Shown here: positions 61,798 to 64,000 of the stretch, piece after piece
Layout: the number at the start of each line of letters is the position of its first letter
Numbering within the stretch: position 1 is the first letter of the stretch
From: Oceanobacillus zhaokaii
GTDB taxonomy: Bacteria; Bacillota; Bacilli; Bacillales; Amphibacillaceae
DNA length: 64,000 nucleotides
Direction: 5' to 3'
NCBI RefSeq assembly: GCF_003352005.1
Contig: NZ_CP024848.1
Span: forward strand, 3,171,001 to 3,235,000
Position numbers and translations under genes: made by a program
Notes under the pieces: model-generated
The model's input: only the letters and a program-made list of their open reading frames with translations
What the model was told of the DNA's origin: nothing
Database searches by the model: none

Positions 61798-62001
61798 ATG
61801 ACAGTTATATCACAGGTTAAGCAGACAATTGCTGGATTAAAGAGTGCCCAGGCAAGTTTTGAAACATTTGCACTTGAAACAGATAATAAACAGGCACAAC
61901 AGCTGTTTCAAAATGCTGCGCAGCAAACACAGGCAGTCTTACAAAATGTAGAGCCAAGAGTCCAGCAAATGGAGCAAGAGGAACCCCAATATAAACAGTA
62001 A
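61798..62001 (+). CDS. DUF1657 domain protein
   Basis: 67 aa, one Gln-rich helical hairpin: MTVISQVKQTIAGLKSAQAS, FETFALETDNKQAQQLFQNA and a C-terminal LQNVEPRVQQMEQEEPQYKQ. This is the DUF1657 pattern, a family known from spore-formers and often found with spoVA or DUF421 genes. None is next to it here. AGGAGGGG lies 6 nt before the ATG. Monocistronic with terminator. Confidence 0.88.
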   Translation: MTVISQVKQTIAGLKSAQASFETFALETDNKQAQQLFQNAAQQTQAVLQNVEPRVQQMEQEEPQYKQ

Positions 62002-62008
62002 GATGCCA

Positions 62009-62029
62009 GAGGCTGGATAAATCAGCCTC
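62009..62029 (+). terminator. Terminator of the DUF1657 gene
   Basis: GAGGCTG (62009-62015) pairs with CAGCCTC (62023-62029), followed by TTAAT. 8 nt after the stop. Confidence 0.75.
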
Positions 62030-62033
62030 TTAA

Positions 62034-62380
62034 TAAAATCATTTGTGCAATGCACTCAAATTGACTAGGCATTGAAAACAATATAACGGACACTACGACC
62101 ATAGATGACCACCTTACCAGATACCCAAAAGCTAGCACCATTTCATTTTCTTCTTCATGTCATCCACCTTATATTCAGATATAAATTGTTTTATAATGTC
62201 TTTTTGAATCTTTCTCAAATTATTACGACAACCTGGAATTATAATCCTCTAAATGGGGGACTTTATATAAGATATTTTTACGTTGGATGTTAAATTGTAA
62301 AAAGAAAGATGAATATCCAACAAGATCTTAATCAGATAATCTCATAATTTATATGTCTAACCTTTTAGGTTATAGCATGA
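62034..62380. other. Intergenic stretch without a recognisable gene
   Basis: AT-rich; a 62-codon plus frame has no ribosome binding site and an unlikely composition. Nothing else seen. Confidence 0.4.
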
Positions 62381-62413
62381 AAAGGCGCCTTCCCAATACA
62401 GGAAAGCGCCTTT
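62381..62413 (-). terminator. Hairpin, likely terminator for the small minus-strand frame
   Basis: AAAGGCGC (62381-62388) pairs with GCGCCTTT (62406-62413). Minus strand continues TTCATGC after CCTTTT. Confidence 0.55.
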
Positions 62414-62424
62414 AATTTAATGGA

Positions 62425-62526
62425 TTAACGGTCATTTTGTCTGTTTTTTTCCTTGTTTTGGTTATTCTCTGCAAGAAATTCCTCCGCGAACTCCACATTG
62501 TATTTTGTTTTAAAACTGTTTACAAT
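62425..62526 (-). CDS. Possible small protein, about 33 aa, non-AUG start
   Basis: A minus frame reads VNSFKTKYNVEFAEEFLAEN and QNKEKNRQNDR to TAA at 62425. AAAAGGAG lies only a few nt before it, but the candidate start codons are ATT or GTA, so the start is unsure. The sequence is reminiscent of small spore proteins, rich in Asn and Gln at the end. A hairpin follows. Confidence 0.35.
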   Translation of the reverse strand: MVNSFKTKYNVEFAEEFLAENNQNKEKNRQNDR

Positions 62527-62589
62527 TGTCTCCTTTTAGTAGTCCCTTGAATACAGTATAAATGTCTAGTTTAGAGGAGGAGGAATAAA

Positions 62590-62859
62590 ATGGAAACTAA
62601 TAAATCTGGATATCCTAATCACCTTGCATGGCATGAAACGCTTGAATTGCATGAACTTGTTGTCTTTCAAAGTATTGGATTAATGAGACTTAAAGAGTTT
62701 ATCTCTGAAGTAAAAGATCCTGAGCTTTGCTCCATTTATGAACATATCATTCTAGGGCTTGAAAGGAATCTGCAGGAACTTCTTCAATTTTACCAATTTG
62801 CACCCAGGAATGAGGACGAAGAAGATTTAAGGAACTTGGAAGATGGCTTTTTCGGGTGA
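62590..62859 (+). CDS. CotF family spore coat protein, N-terminal-type gene
   Basis: 89 aa. [20 protein letters not shown] and [20 protein letters not shown] are typical of the first half of CotF/YhcQ-like coat proteins, a ferritin-like helical fold. GGAGGAGGAAT precedes the ATG. The second half is encoded by the overlapping next gene, as with CotF-type pairs in Bacillaceae. Confidence 0.8.
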   Translation: METNKSGYPNHLAWHETLELHELVVFQSIGLMRLKEFISEVKDPELCSIYEHIILGLERNLQELLQFYQFAPRNEDEEDLRNLEDGFFG

Positions 62860-63091
62860 TTTATTAGCTTTTGCCAAAACTGCTGTCCGGAACTATTCGA
62901 TAGCTATTACAGAAACAGCTACTCCAATTTTAAGGGAAACACTAAATAAGCAGTTACAAAAAGCTATAGAAATCCATGGAATGGTATATTCCTATATGTA
63001 TAAGAAAGGTCTATATCCTTCTTATGATTTAGAAAAGTTATTACGCAATGATATTAGGGTTGCCAATAAAGCTTTGAAAATGCCTTATTAA
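62843..63091 (+). CDS. CotF family spore coat protein, C-terminal-type gene
   Basis: 82 aa. [40 protein letters not shown] and [20 protein letters not shown] match the second half of CotF-type proteins (PSYD is a conserved tail). It overlaps the preceding gene by 17 nt in another frame, so the pair is translationally coupled. A worn copy of its 3' end lies 2.5 kb upstream. Confidence 0.82.
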   Translation: MAFSGDLLAFAKTAVRNYSIAITETATPILRETLNKQLQKAIEIHGMVYSYMYKKGLYPSYDLEKLLRNDIRVANKALKMPY

Positions 63092-63196
63092 AGAATCTTG
63101 TTCACTGCAAACAGGCTCCCTCACTTTTTTAAGTTAAATTTTTTTTACTTTATATTAGGTAAAATAGAGGGACAAAGGTTATAAAAAGGAATAGAT

Positions 63197-63235
63197 AGGA
63201 AGGTGCATTCATATTTATTTGCGTCTTCCTTTTTT
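63197..63235 (+). terminator. Terminator downstream of the CotF-like pair
   Basis: AGGAAG (63197-63202) pairs with CTTCCT (63225-63230) followed by TTTTT; loop is large. Confidence 0.5.
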
Positions 63236-63637
63236 ATGCAAAGAAAATAAAATTAGTGCTAATTTAATTCATTGGTCTCAAATCTAAAACTTCTGGGTTG
63301 TCCCTAGATTATTAAAAATATGTCAGTCTCGTTTATTTGATAATCTATTCCGGACAGCTAGGCAATAGTTCACCACTTGACTAAACCTCTGAAGAATTTA
63401 GGAGATTAATTGAAGCTTACAACATAAGGATGGAAAATTCGGCGTCCTAACACACACATTTACACGTATACATAAACCTGTATTTACATTTCTACAATGA
63501 TTAATGAATAAATGAACGTATTTTCTATTGATATTATTCCATAAACTCCCTGATTGTGAAGATGTTACGCATAGACTGTTTTTATATGTTGAAAAATATT
63601 GTTGGCTTTAATTTAATTTGGTCAAATAAAAGAATGA

Positions 63638-63661
63638 AAGAGCAGCCAAATGGCTACTCTT
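63638..63661 (-). terminator. Hairpin near the window end
   Basis: AAGAGCAGCC (63638-63647) pairs with GGCTACTCTT (63652-63661), one mismatch. Confidence 0.5.
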
Positions 63662-64000
63662 AATTAATAATTCACCTTGATTAAGCTTGGTGACTCCTGA
63701 TGCTTATCTATTAACCTCTATTGCTGTGGATGACCAACAATCCTCTCGAAGTGCTTGAAGAGGCGGTCTTCTTGTTTCAACGGTCCTCTCATTTAGAAGA
63801 TTCCTAAGATGTTTTACATGGTCTCCGGGGGCGTGCGTTCGGACACAACCTTTCCTTCAATACACGATCTAGTTCTTTTTGGTGCTGGTGGAAGCATTCG
63901 AACTTCATGTAGATGATTTCAAGTGCAAGAATATCACCCACGCTACCATAACCTTCAAAACCAGAAGCTTTATAATTTATTCGGATTTAAGAAATCCACC

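Larger units (their letters stand above)
63092..64000. other. Eroded region to the window edge
   Basis: No intact gene. Near the edge (about 63770-63990, minus strand) coding-like fragments appear: YKASGFEGYGSVGDILALEI continuing IIYMKFECFHQHQKELDRVL, then stops; and a short frame MRGPLKQEDRLFKHFERIVG. These look like relics of one gene. A hairpin at 63638-63661 could have been its terminator. Confidence 0.4.

Noticed and set aside
62105..62293. 62-codon plus frame
   Set aside because: No ribosome binding site, improbable composition, no support from context.

Overview
The window looks like a chromosomal segment of an AT-rich, low-GC Gram-positive, spore-forming Bacillaceae (Oceanobacillus/Virgibacillus-like). 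The evidence is strong AGGAGG ribosome binding sites, TTG and GTG starts, sigma-A, sigma-B and sigma-D-like promoters, a cre site, CotF-type spore coat genes, a DUF1657 gene and MtnE/MtnU-type genes. No rRNA, tRNA, CRISPR array or intact insertion sequence was seen. Most genes are on the minus strand.

Layout. 0-3.4 kb: the cut-off end of an aromatic acid exporter, then a two-gene catabolic operon (AAHS-type MFS transporter and 3-hydroxyacyl-CoA dehydrogenase) behind a promoter with an upstream dyad and a downstream cre site. 3.7-8.2 kb: water-forming NADH oxidase with Rex-box-like sites, and a large TPR/dynamin-like GTPase. 8.5-13.4 kb: a small hypothetical gene, a chemoreceptor with a sigma-D-like promoter, and an orphan AbiGi-like gene beside a frameshifted remnant. 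13.5-17.8 kb: GABA catabolism (gabD, gabT) with divergent gabR.

17.9-34.3 kb is the most striking region: a long co-directional run encoding PxpB, PxpC, a biotin carrier, a biotin carboxylase and PxpA, then a CoxG/CoxS/CoxL/CoxM molybdenum hydroxylase, its MoxR/VWA and XdhC-type maturation factors, and molybdenum cofactor genes (MocA-like, MoaA, MoeB, MoeA). Its promoter carries two ACCAG elements 23 bp apart. The gabT-gabR intergenic region carries the same pair, with the same 23-bp step and the same orientation relative to the controlled operon. This suggests one MocR/GabR-type regulator joins GABA catabolism to an N-heterocycle or lactam pathway that could feed GABA or a similar compound.

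35.0-44.9 kb: three large secreted phosphorus-scavenging enzymes (a glycerophosphodiesterase, a phosphodiester glycosidase-metallophosphoesterase fusion and a purple-acid-phosphatase-like protein). Each is preceded by an array of hexamers at 11-bp steps typical of PhoP binding, so this is a Pho regulon island. Small stress and hypothetical genes lie between them.

45-56 kb: a coiled-coil protein, a lipoprotein, and a SAM-I riboswitch controlling metN-metI-(FMN alpha-hydroxyacid oxidase)-metQ. Next to it are a HcxA-like dehydrogenase, an MtnE-like aminotransferase and an MtnU-like amidase. Together these suggest methionine uptake, salvage and use of 2-hydroxy or 2-oxo methionine analogues. 56.5-64 kb: a DUF6320/condensation-domain pair, CorA, an isolated moaC, small sporulation-type genes, a split CotF pair with an upstream decayed copy, and an eroded region at the end. 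At least two dispersed repeat families occupy the intergenic gaps.
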